Shown here piece by piece: positions 53,601 to 63,101 of a stretch of DNA of 64,000 nucleotides. The stretch is taken from assembly GCF_051014685.1 (NCBI RefSeq), contig NC_135061.1, forward strand, positions 4,512,029-4,576,028, given 5' to 3'. The notes beneath the pieces are model-generated. The model did no database searches. It was not told the DNA's origin and worked only from the letters and a program-made list of their open reading frames with translations. Source of the DNA: Ptiloglossa arizonensis (taxonomy: Eukaryota > Arthropoda > Insecta > Hymenoptera > Colletidae). Position 1 is the stretch's first letter; the number at the start of each line of letters is the position of its first letter. The position numbers were made by a program, and so were the translations under genes.

Positions 53601-55396
53601 TTACGAAACCGCAGACAGTACAATTCGTGACGTAGTTATTTCGTAGCACGGGGAATAAGACGCAAGACGGAGGCCGTGTTGCAGGCCAGGGCAGACGACC
53701 TCGAGGAGTCTGTCCTCCGTCTCTCTTGTTCTTCTTGTAGGTATTTCGGAGTCAACCGGGCAGCAGGTTTGACAAGGCAGAAGTAGGGTGCACACGGTCG
53801 AGTACTTGGGCATCTTCAAAAGCTTGTGCCTCCGCGCCGCGAAATAACTACGAAATCTCCAGGGTCTACGTTGCACGAAACAAATTCTATTTTCGGTCAA
53901 GCCGTGGAAACAGAACCGCGACGCGAGTCTCTCGTGTCTTCGCTTCGGGGGAAAAAATGGCTACGAAATTGGGCTATATTCTCCGGGACTGATCCTCGGT
54001 TTAATGGACAGACAATAGTAGGAAAAATCGACGCAAGATGTGAAGGGGTATTATCTACTGTGACCGCAAGCCCAATTACATACGAAATTACGATTACCTA
54101 CATCATCTATTAAAACTTTAGGATACAGTATGGCGTAGTATTGTATAATACCGGGTACAATACGGTATAGAACCGTATAATATAACGTAGTAAGTATGTA
54201 GAGCAAAGTTTAGTAAGGAATGATAGATCGTAATACGTACGTATATATAACACTACACTTACCACGCTGTACTATACTATACCCAAAAATTTTTATTGTT
54301 ACAGAATGTATGGTAAACCACAATGTTCGTCAGTATAAAAAAACACAACGTAGAATACGGTATGGTAGGTCATAGCATAATTGACTAGTAGATTACGACA
54401 TAGTATAATGGTAGATAATATATTATAAAATGTAGCAAATTTAAATTTTGTCTGTACCGATTGGTTGCGTGATGTAATTTCGTGTATTCTCATACGCAAA
54501 AAGAAAATTGCCCCCCCCCCCCCCCCAAGAGAAACACGATCTGCTCGCAGGGGAGTAAGTAAACTCGAACGTAACGTAAACAAGCAAGAAAATCGCGGCC
54601 GGCTCGACAAATGTTGCGATGTACCCTACTTTCGATTTCCTTGTCCTTCATCTCGTAGTTCTTTGTCGGCAGATGGACAACGTTTGTTTCGAATAATACA
54701 CAATATAAATATGTAAATAAAGGCGAATAGAGATTAGTATCTAACAAAATTCTGGTACGAATAAATACGTATTAAATCTAGTAATTTATTACTAATATAC
54801 GAGTGTTTATTGTTTTACTACTAACCTAACACTACGCACTGCGATTAATGTTTTCAAATATATTCTAATATTTCTGAGTAAAATATTCGTTTCAAACAGT
54901 AAATAGGGAATATTATTCCATTTCAAAGCTTGATGCGTTAAAATTCGAACAAAATATGCTCAGTCGTCGACAGGTAACCCAGGGTCTAATCGTTCTCGAA
55001 CCGACAGATCGAACAATGATATTCGAACAATTGTAAGCACAAAGACTTGCTCTGGAAACCGTGCCCCTTAGACGGAGAAAAATAGGTCACGGATTCTTTA
55101 CAAGGAACGTTTATTCCGAATGAAAACGAGGGACAAAATTTTTCCAGGTTTCTACCGGTAAAATCGTGGGCAGACAAGAGAAACGGAGAAAGAACCGGAG
55201 AAAGAAGCGGAAGGTTTGGTCCTCACCTGTTGAAGGTTTGTTCGTACTGCTTGATCTCTCGGCGGGATAACTCATGGAACTCGGTGTAAACATTCACGAA
55301 TTTGTACTGCTTTTTCACTTCTTTCCCTTCTTCGAGCTCTTCGTTGATCCTTTGTCGCCTGCTAAGCAGATTACTGAGTTCCGCGTCTGCTGGCAT
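29618..55396 (-). CDS. Swip-1: Swiprosin-1 / EF-hand domain-containing protein D2 homologue
   Basis: A Ca2+-regulated actin-bundling and cofilin-modulating adaptor. Four exons in transcript order: 55396-55227, 34849-34702, 30745-30611 and 29752-29618, giving 195 residues, close to fly Swip-1 (217) and human EFHD1/2 (about 240). The N-terminus has the conserved LSNLLSRRQRINEELEEG helix and QYKFVNVYTEFHELSRREIK; EF-hand loop 1 is residues 59-70 (DAGHDGYLDLSE); APQTHLGLKAMI follows; EF-hand loop 2 is 95-106 (DEDGDGRISFRE); then LLIYRKAHAGELEQDSGL; and a charged coiled coil (KREEEEKAARRAQ) at the end. Both loops keep acidic residues at positions 1, 3 or 5, and 12, so Ca2+ binding is plausible. 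The only in-frame ATG is 55396. The exon 2 donor (GAG|GTTGGC) is weak. Intron 1 is about 20 kb and carries most repeats in the window. Confidence 0.95.
31930..32152. mobile_element. piggyBac-type MITE, complete copy
   Basis: A 215-bp element (31934-32148) begins CCCTTTGGACTCGAG and ends CTCGAGTGTAAAGGG, as inverted termini, and is flanked on both sides by TTAA (31930-31933 and 32149-32152). CCC...GGG termini with TTAA target duplication are the piggyBac signature. There is no transposase frame, so it is non-autonomous. Confidence 0.8.
32749..32813. mobile_element. piggyBac-type MITE, 3' fragment
   Basis: This matches the right end of the complete copy (ACTTAAAGAATTTTCTCGAG onward) and ends GCAAAGGG followed by TTAA at 32810-32813. 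The left part is missing or unrecognisable. Confidence 0.65.
33788..34443. repeat. 345-bp tandem duplication
   Basis: Copy A (33788-34132) and copy B (34133-34443) are nearly identical, sharing for example GGACAACTATGTACACAACT and CTACTTTCGATTTAGTG. Copy B lacks about 35 bp present in A (around 33898-33932). The unit is AT-rich and noncoding. Confidence 0.92.
34921..35337. repeat. AT-rich tandem array, about 57-bp dimer unit
   Basis: Alternating half-units ACATTTATAATGGATCCTGA and CGACATTTACAATCGATCC, joined by T-runs, repeat about fifteen times. Degenerate half-units continue at 35485-35610 beyond an inserted mariner-type MITE. This is a local satellite in Swip-1 intron 1. Confidence 0.92.
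35338..35475. mobile_element. mariner-type MITE copy 1
   Basis: 138 bp, with termini matching GGGTTGTTCGGAAAGTCATT and its reverse complement, flanked by TA. It is inserted at the edge of the 57-bp array. The interior is short, AT-rich and has no transposase. Six further copies follow within 10 kb. Confidence 0.85.
36311..36445. mobile_element. mariner-type MITE copy 2
   Basis: 135 bp, with the same termini and interior (CCAAAATGGAGAATGTATAA). It has several substitutions in both termini and TA flanks at 36309-36310 and 36446-36447. Confidence 0.83.
39830..40550. other. CpG-rich patch in Swip-1 intron 1
   Basis: This 700-bp stretch is visibly richer in CG dinucleotides than its AT-rich surroundings and is open for 80-110 codons in several frames on both strands. 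No frame resembles a known protein, so it is not called coding. Similar patches lie near 37230-37570, 42370-42830, 46050-46400 and 53290-53960. Confidence 0.4.
40837..40966. mobile_element. mariner-type MITE copy 3
   Basis: 130 bp from TTGGGTTGTTTGGGAAGTCA to TTTCCGAACAACCCAA, with the family interior. The right flank is TA; the left TA is degraded. Confidence 0.83.
41097..41230. mobile_element. mariner-type MITE copy 4
   Basis: 134 bp, TTGGGTTGTTTGGAAAG to CTTTCCGAACAACCCAA, with intact TA duplications at 41095-41096 and 41231-41232. It is the best-preserved copy for defining element ends. Confidence 0.88.
42021..42152. mobile_element. mariner-type MITE copy 5, degenerate
   Basis: The interior (CAGAATGGAGAATATATAAC) and right end (TAACTTTCCAAACGACCCAA) are recognisable. 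The left terminus is decayed. Confidence 0.7.
43173..43490. repeat. Direct duplication, period 191 bp
   Basis: Two copies of about 125 bp (43173-43295 and 43364-43490) share AAAGATTATGAACTTTCGTT and CATATACATATTAATAATT, separated by a 68-bp nonrepeated segment. Noncoding. Confidence 0.85.
45164..45228. mobile_element. mariner-type MITE copy 6, left fragment
   Basis: It starts with an intact terminus (TTGGGTTGTTCGGAAAGTGA) after TA, but homology stops after about 65 bp at AATTTGATAAAATT. The right half is absent. Confidence 0.8.
45285..45410. mobile_element. mariner-type MITE copy 7
   Basis: 126 bp with a shortened left terminus (TCGGATTGTTCGTAGTCATT) and an intact right terminus. Its right flank for about 36 bp equals the right flank of copy 1 at 35476-35511, which points to duplication of a larger segment. 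Confidence 0.82.
48753..48992. mobile_element. piggyBac-type MITE, occupied copy
   Basis: 232-bp element (48757-48988) beginning CCCTTTCCACTCGA and ending TCTAGTGCAAAGGG, between TCAA (a mutated TTAA, 48753-48756) and TTAA (48989-48992). The paralogous site at about 51513-51518 lacks it. Confidence 0.8.
49181..49291. mobile_element. 111-bp foldback element, copy 1
   Basis: The ends GTTAACACGCGTTTGGAGTC and GATTCCAAACGATGTTAAC are inverted. About 35 bp pair strongly and the rest imperfectly, toward a centre at ACCTTAAGAGT. Confidence 0.75.
51483..51866. repeat. Dispersed repeat copy 2 (no piggyBac insert)
   Basis: Second copy of the repeat at 48714-49306. At the position of the MITE it has a single TTAA (TGCTCTTAACGGTG), so it behaves as an empty site. 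Confidence 0.85.
51740..51850. mobile_element. 111-bp foldback element, copy 2
   Basis: The same inverted ends as copy 1, here with a perfect palindromic centre TCACCCTAAGGGTGA. Better paired than copy 1, hence closer to the ancestral state. Confidence 0.78.
54511..54526. repeat. Homopolymer C16
   Basis: Sixteen consecutive C bases, next to a run of imperfect GTATAG/CGGTAT-type low-complexity sequence at 54120-54470. Its length may be unreliable in the assembly. Confidence 0.95.
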
Positions 55397-57789
55397 TTTC
55401 TCAACTGTCCTTCGATTTTTGGCCGTTAACCTGTACGATTTCACGAAATTCAATCGCCAACACGAACGACGCGCGATTCGATCGATTTAAACGAGCTAAT
55501 CCCGAGATTTTTCGCAGGAAATGTAAACCGAGATAGGTGAAACGAGACGCGATTCGAAGACTGCAATGTGAGCTGTCAAATTTGAAGTCAACACAACTAA
55601 CGAGAAACAAACCAACCAGCGCGGTGAGCCAGCGTGCACTGACGGTGTGTCGGGAAGCTTGGATACTATAGGCACCTTTGGAGACCAGTGACGTATCAAC
55701 ATGGACCTACATACGCGTGGCACCCTCTTTAACAGAAAAATAGATTTACAAAGCATTTGGATATAAATTATAAACTAGATTTCATACCAATTCTTTTAAA
55801 CTATATTTTTATAATTTTTTACAACGTTTAAAAGTTTTTATAATTTTCAAACATTATTAACATACAGTTAACAATTATTCCAAATTTAAATAGAATGTGT
55901 CTATACTGTTTATAGGATTGTATCTAAATAGCTGAATGGATTTCAATGAAACTTTACATTACGTTTCTTTTTGTAGTGTGTTGGTTTTTTTTTTTTTTTG
56001 TATAGATTCGTTATTTGTAAAAATTGTTTTCAATAAATATCTGAAAGAATTAAATTTTATATCAAAAAAGTTAAACGAACTACATTTTCTTGTTAGAAAG
56101 TATTACGACGCACATATTCGTCTCTGTTAATTTTTCAAAATGTCTCACAAGTGTTTCATTTTGATTCTTGATTAAAAACAGTATAACAAAATGTAATATG
56201 CAAATTTGTTATGTAGTTTTGCATTTATTAATCTTATTCATATATTTTTTATAACAGTTTTCTTACAAACGTTTTTTTAAATAAATTCGATAAAATTTAC
56301 GGATTCAAACCGAAGAAAAAACAGTTCTTCGAGACATATATAGAAAATCGTGAAGAAATTGGCGCACCCATGTTAACACAATCTTATCCTCGATCTCTTT
56401 GCAGATTTATTCTTCATGGAATTTGACTCATATCGATGCAACGCATCGATGAATTAATCATCGAAGAACTTATCTGATAACTTCACAGACAGCACGTCGA
56501 CGTAAAGCGTTCTGATATTAGTGGAAACGTCACCTTTCCACGATATAATTGTGCTAATAATTATGAAAGTGGCGCACGTAAAGTATCTAGAAGAATTGTA
56601 TTTATCATTTAGTTCGTGTTACGTCGATTTCTATTATAATAATAAATATATGTAAAGTATACGAAAGAAAAATTATCTCCAGCCACTTTTATAATGAAGA
56701 ACACAATTATCACTTCCCGTCGGGAATTTATCTTAATAGGGAGGGACCTTTTACATACAAGCGTTATTTGTTTCTAAGAATAATATCTCGAGTAATCAGT
56801 TATCTCGGTAAACAGTTCGCACGTACAAGCAATCCTCTCCTCCTCTTCAGATGTGTTGGCTTAGGACATCCTTAAGTATCAAAACAAACTCTGTGCGTTA
56901 CGCGTACTTGCCATACCACATCATCGGTCAAATTTCGAATACGTTCGATGAATCTGTTAGTAGTACGTCAGTAATCACGTTTACAACATTGCTGGAGAGA
57001 ATTGGCCAACAGAATTGGAGAGAAGTGGCGTCCAGTTAATCGTACTTTTACCATGTATTGAGAGTCACGAGGAGGGCTGTTCTGCGTATACTCTTCAGAT
57101 AAAACGGAAGCAGAAACTCTAAACCCGTCGGTGCTGGTGATACAGGAACCGATATCCTTTCACGTGAGACGAAACACGAGCAGCGAGCACACGAGTCCTC
57201 CAGATAAATTTGTGGTAAAGTATCAGTGCTTCCGGGTCTCGTCACAATCATATCGATCGCTATTAACCCAATCCAATCAACGATAGGTAATCAGGAATCG
57301 AGCATGCAGTAATTTTCACTTTCAGATGACAAAATCTGGATCTGTATCTCGAACTAAAACCTCGTTAAATGGATCAGATGAACGCGAAACTTAGAAAAGC
57401 GAAACAACAACGTGTATCGATTGATTACTAATACAAAATAGAAATTTTCATATTTTTCGAATACTGTTAATGGATAGGCGACGTTCTCTAGACAAAATTC
57501 AGTCCAAACTTGATTTTTCGTATTCGAATCATTTTCAAAACACTTTTAATTGCGTATAATCGAAAATAGTCTGTATATGATGTCACGAACTTTGATTTTG
57601 TTTTTTTTTTTTTTTTAATCTTCTAATCGCAAAGGATTTTCAGAGTTGCTTAAAAAGAACTTTGACGCTATTTTTCCAGCGAGTATCGAATTTTTCGAGT
57701 AAATTTTCGCAAAATTAATTGCTCATACGAGTAACATCCTCGGTAAGAGTAAACGCAATAACGAGCTCGGCTCGTGTTAGAAACGCGAA

Positions 57790-58062
57790 TTAACGACTTT
57801 TATGTTTCTCATTGTATCTTCATGAGAATATTATCAATGGATTTTCGAAATTCTCTCGATGAAAATGAGATCAAACGGTATCGTATTCGGACTATTTTCT
57901 CCTCTGCATTATACGAATCATTTCTGAAGAACTTTCAACAACGTATAATTAAGAACAGTCCGAATGCGGTCGTACTTCGTCTCATTTTCATCGTGAGAAT
58001 CTCGCGGATCCATCAGCAATGCTTTCGTGAAAGTAGAGTGAGAAATATAAACGATTTTAGAA
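57790..58062. repeat. Diverged 270-bp inverted repeat (foldback)
   Basis: Left arm about 57790-57918, right arm about 57948-58062, centre near 57930 where ATTATACG meets CGTATAAT. The best block is GATGAAAATGAGA ... ATTCGGACT, which recurs inverted as AGTCCGAAT ... TCTCATTTTCATC. Arms look about 70-75% identical by eye. Confidence 0.8.
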
Positions 58063-58733
58063 CGAATGCCACGGGTACCGGCCCATCGAGGCCGTTTCGT
58101 ATCAGATTTTTGTATCCACTGCTTTGGAATCACTGCCAGATCGTGAATACACGTATTCGACTTACAGGAGCGTTCCGACTATCAATGAAATCTATTCGTC
58201 CGTCTCTTTCACTTTCACGTATGCTTTCTTATTTCCACTCGGCCCAGGCGGCCTTCTCTCCACGTTTGTTCGGCAGTAGCTATTTCACTTCCATGTTTAC
58301 TTCGTCGTTCTCGCTCGCCTCGGGCGAACTCCACGCGTGATCGATATTGATATCGATCTACGAGAGTGCAGTTACACACAGCACCGGCTGAAATATTCAT
58401 CAGAAGTTTTCCGACGAAACCAGTTCAAATTTCGTAACACTCGATCTCAATTGATCACAATCGAGTGAAAAATATCAATTCCCGCGATCATTGTACACGT
58501 TGACATTTATATTTCATTTTCCAGTCCAAATAGTCTAGCTTTACAAAATTTATAAACTTTGTTCCAGTTTTCGGGGCACCGAAAAAAGGAGGGGGATTTC
58601 GCGATGGTTCGAAATGTCGAGAACTTGTAGTTTTCGAGATATTGACAGAAATATATTAGCAACACTACCCTACGTTCTGTCTGTACGTAACATACATATG
58701 TATGTGTATAACTGCGCATTTGATATATTGAGT

Positions 58734-59190
58734 GTGTAGTTACAACTAGGTGATACGTAGATGAGTATCATTTGCGTAGTTGGTATACAGCATATGTAGA
58801 AACAATATAAATTTAGTGCTGCGTATATACATATGTATTAATAAAAGAAAATATATTTTCAACGAAAATCCACCATCATAATCTTCATCGTCGAAATATG
58901 TACATATGTACCTATATGTATATTTATGTGCAGTGGTTCTTGGAACTGAATACTGATCCAGGGCTCAGTGTAGTTACAAGTAGGTGATACGTAGATGAGT
59001 ATCATATGCGTAGTTGGTATACAGAATATAAATATACTACTGCGTATATATGTATTAATAAAAGAAAATATATTTTCAACGAAAATCCACCATCATAATT
59101 TTCATCGTCGAAATATGTACATATGTACCTACATATGTACAGTATTTGTGTGAGGTGGTTCTTGGAACTGAATACTGATCCAGGGATCAA
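58734..59190. repeat. 234-bp tandem duplication
   Basis: Copy A (58734-58967) and copy B (58968-59190) share AGGTGATACGTAGATGAGTA, CGAAAATCCACCATCATAAT and TTGGAACTGAATACTGATCC, with only scattered changes and small indels. Noncoding. Confidence 0.92.
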
Positions 59191-59684
59191 TACGTGGACC
59201 GCTGACATAAACAGATCGTCGAGCAGCGAGCAAAGCGGTTACTGCTTCGCGTCGGTTTCATTTGTATACGCAATACGCAGTAACACTCACGTACATGCTA
59301 TAGATAGAACGCAAGGTAGTATTGCCAATACATTTTCGTTAATATCACAAAAAGTATAAGTTTTCGAGATTTCGAACCACCGCCATTGTAATCCTACATA
59401 TAATCAAACGTAAATATGTAACAAAAGCTTGTCCAAAATACCAAAAAAAGTCTATTCGTTAAAGGGTTAATTATCGTCCTTAATTATTAAGGGTTAATTA
59501 CAGTTTGATAAGTTCAACGTTAATCTCTCGTGTTTGAACATTTTACAATAATTCTAACTGTTCCAGGGAAGGGTTTAACCGTAAGAAAGAATTACTTTAA
59601 TACGAATATCGGGACCAATATAATTTGTGACCAATAGGTTCATCGTGAATCTTTCCAGACAATACTACTATCATAAGTTACAAG

Positions 59685-61053
59685 ATGTCGTCTTCTTCTT
59701 GGTCCTCGTCTAACGATCAGTCACGCGAAAGGCAACTCGCGACCAATCGAATATCACTTATGTGTAGTACACCGATGAAGAAAGGTACCACCAGGCCTCT
59801 TAGCATAAGCGTGTCCGCGGTTGACACGAATTCCTCCTCGAGTATGAGTAAAATCAGGAAAATACTAATAGCACAGAGTCCTGTAAGAAAACAAAGGAAA
59901 CTGCGAAAGATGCAGGAAACGAAACTGAGACGGAAGCATAGAAAAAAAAAAGCTCTTCTACCGACAAATGTTGATAGCAATTGGGTAACAGAATGGGAGG
60001 TGTCGGCTGACGAAAATGTGAATTTCCAGCAGACACCTACCAAACGAGGTACTTCCGGTTCGGAAGCATTATTTCAAGACCTACCATCTCCGGAACATAC
60101 TCGAGAAGCGTATCATGTTATACACGATCGTTTGCAGTCACCGATCTTACAATCTCGTCAAAAGAAAGCAGAAAGTCCTGTAAAAATCGATTCGGACGAT
60201 GATTACGAACCTTTTTCACCGACCGATACGACGCATCTCCTTTTACGTATCAACTATCCAACGGATAAGGACAAAGAGGATTTAGAGGACACAGAAAGCG
60301 AAGAGATATTCTTTAGTAATTATTCATTTCTTCCGAAATATTCGTACACAGTGTTCGATTGCGCCGAATGGTTGATCGCGAGGATACAAATTTCAGGAAA
60401 GGAGCACGCGGTGAAAACGTATTCACGTCCGAGACAGTTGAGGCAAACGAAAAAAGTTATAGAACCGAAGGATAAATCGAAACAGTGGATAATGGATGTA
60501 GCAATCCCGACAACATCGAGCGACATCCTGTGGGATGATTATGTTAAGGATCATCCTGAAGAGATGCACGACTATGTTGCGTCACCTGCCACTCGGGCGA
60601 AACTATCGAAAGTGAATAGAAGTTCCGAGAAAAAACGCAACACGAGTAAACAAAGTAAGTGACCGAGAATTTTACAAATTTATTCGCCAAAATTAAATGT
60701 GACTAGGTAAAATTAAATTAGCGATTGTTTTATTAATAGAAACATCGATTTCGGGATTATACGGTGTATAATTAGTAGATATTTATATTTCAGGGAAAAA
60801 TCGCGCTAAAATGAAAAACTACGAAAAGGGACCGGTTAGTAGTTTAATTTGGCCTGAGGTTGTAATACCAACTAATATGAAAATGATGTCTGCGACCATG
60901 AACAGATTTTCAAAAACATGGATTGCAAATCACGACGTGTACGATTTCTTCAATTCGAAAGAGCGTGACTTAGATAGGGACAACGTAACAGGGACAAGAA
61001 TAAGTCTCAACGAGTTTTGTCGTCGATGTAAAGCTGAAAAAGACGACAGCTGA
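59685..61053 (+). CDS. Unrecognised basic, Ser/Lys-rich protein
   Basis: Two exons, 59685-60654 and 60794-61053, are joined at CAAA|GTAAGT and TTTCAG|GG, giving 409 residues. I do not recognise the family. Visible features: a Ser-rich N-terminus (MSSSSWSSSNDQS), a strongly basic stretch near residues 65-90 (RKQRKLRK, KLRRKHRKKK) that could be a nuclear localisation signal, several SP/TP sites (STPMKK, QSPVRK, QTPTKR, ESPVK, FSPTD), an acidic patch (DSDDDYE, LEDTESEE), and a C-terminal module with conserved-looking aromatic and Cys residues (LIWPEVV, TWIANHDVYDFFN, LNEFCRRC). A chromatin- or cell-cycle-linked nuclear protein is a guess from composition. The ATG follows AAG and opens a 324-codon uninterrupted frame. 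AATAAA at 61441-61446. It is in tandem with park, 2 kb upstream of it. Confidence 0.82.
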
Positions 61054-63101
61054 AAAAGAGGAAGCGGACATACGGTCTAACAATTAAATATCGTTTATTC
61101 AATATAAACGAGGAAATACTGGACGGTGTTGAATTGTTACGTCACGTTAAATAAGAGTAACAAATCTTTATTTGATCTTTAATGAAGATTTATCAGAATA
61201 ATACGCTCTAATCTTGTGTATATTTATTTGTAAGATTTGGTATTCTTATTTAATATGACTTAAGAATTCAATATTGTGGAGTATTGAATGTTTTGTAATT
61301 AACCATTTTTTTGTAGCACTATTGCGGTACAATGTGCCTGTACGATTTTTATGAGTTATTGTTTCGATTATATATTTATTTATATACTTTGATTATATAC
61401 GATCAAGTGTATGTCGCCCAAATTGATCTGTTCAATTTAAAATAAAACACGTTATTTGTTGCATTTATTTACTTTCCGATTATTTTTCATAATTGGCTAA
61501 TATATTTTGAACATGCTCAGGATACATTCAATTCAATTTAGAATATAATGTAAAGAAGAATTAATAATTTATCACAAAATGATTATCATTTAAAATTGAA
61601 AATTTAATTTTTAACAAAATATGATAAAAGTTTATTTCACGTTGTGATGCAGAATTTAATTCTCTTACTCTCTTTACATTGTATTCCAAACATTTTTTTA
61701 CATTTGTGCAATTTACACGAGATAATTATTATTATCTGTGGACAAATTTTACTCAAATTTGATTAAGGTTTCGAGTTGGAAATATAAAACATAGATATAA
61801 AGTTTTATCGAAATCCATTTAGTTGTTTAAACGCAATCGTGTTAACAGACATACACACGTAAATATTCTACATATATACATTCGACAAAAATTGTTAAAA
61901 CGTATTTTTCTGTGAAAACAGAGGACAGTAAAAATGAGAAAAAACCACAATCGGGCGGTGAAAAGTATATATGAGAATGTATTGTTGAAATTTGTAGTCA
62001 ATATGTTCATTACATTTTGCAAAATCTTGACAACCAGTTTGGAAAACACGATTTTGAGGTAAACACAATTAAAATTTGAACCTACCGCGCAATACGCTTG
62101 AATGATCTAACACGTTCTTCAAAGTATTTTGTGGTAGTTAAACTTTTCAAAGTTATAAAAAGAAATTTTCGATTCGACACTTGAAATAGTAAAGGATAAG
62201 ATACTGCACGAAAACATTGATACATTTATAAAATATGCAATTAATAATGTCACTCGTTTTTATAAAAAGTACAATTAAATTTTATTCAAATAAATTTATA
62301 TTAAAATTGTTTTTTCTATTTCAATTTCATTTATTATTTATATTTTTGGTCTAAAATACTATTTGAATTATAAGAGATCAATCTTATGATAGTAAAAAGT
62401 GACATCTATGTAGATCCATAAATAAGTAAAATCTTTTAATTAGTCAACCGTCGCAACAACATTCGAATCATACACATTTCCAAATGCACACGCAGATATG
62501 CATATGAATGACCTATTTCACTCAAATATAAAGTATTAATTATTTTAGGAAAAGAATTACCGAAACAACTATTCGATACTATAAATTATTGTTCGAGTAA
62601 AATTATATTCGCATTCATTATTTTCCGTTGCATTCGTTATACGAACAAGGTTGCATTCATTTAACCCTGATTTATCACTATACATCACGAATCATATATA
62701 CCTATTAAATAATTATTTTGATAATAAGTTACATATCTAAACAACCGTTTAATCGAATACGTTTTAACATCATTATTTATCGACTTTATTTGTTATTTAT
62801 GAATTTAAAAAAATTTTAACATTTTTTGGTTAAAATTAAACGTAACGAACCTCAAAAATTTTCCACCTAATTCGATGAAACTAAACAGCTGTTTAATTTC
62901 TTAATTAACCGACATATCATGTCGCAGAGTAAATTTTATTAAAATTTAAGTTTAGCGTATATCTAGACTACTTTAAATTCAGACATCTTGAATTGTTTCA
63001 GGAAAAGAATTCACTGCCTTTAATATCGTATCTCACTGTATTTCTCCGTCATTTTCTCTCTTTAGAATAAACCAAAATAAACAACGTTCGCAGTTTTCGA
63101 T
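61054..63101. other. Spacer between the unnamed gene and park
   Basis: Very AT-rich, with the poly(A) signal of the upstream gene at 61441 and otherwise no supported feature. It presumably includes the park promoter; I see no TATA box or DRE close to the park start. Confidence 0.6.

Larger units (their letters stand above)
55397..59684. other. Spacer between Swip-1 and the unnamed gene
   Basis: This contains the Swip-1 5' UTR and promoter at the left edge, then AT-rich sequence, a CpG-richer patch (57050-57260), a 270-bp inverted repeat, and a 234-bp tandem duplication. No supported exon is seen. The 188-codon frame at 57774-58340 is treated as a by-product of the inverted repeat. Confidence 0.6.

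Noticed and set aside
54511..54526. C16 tract as a G-quadruplex or regulatory signal
   Set aside because: A plain homopolymer in low-complexity surroundings; its length may be a sequencing or assembly artefact.
55216..55453. A longer Swip-1 N-terminus starting at 55453
   Set aside because: That position is TTG; the first in-frame ATG is 55396 and it fits the family N-terminus.
57774..58340. 188-codon plus-strand frame as a gene
   Set aside because: It runs through both arms of an inverted repeat and has no good start context; reported as a repeat finding.
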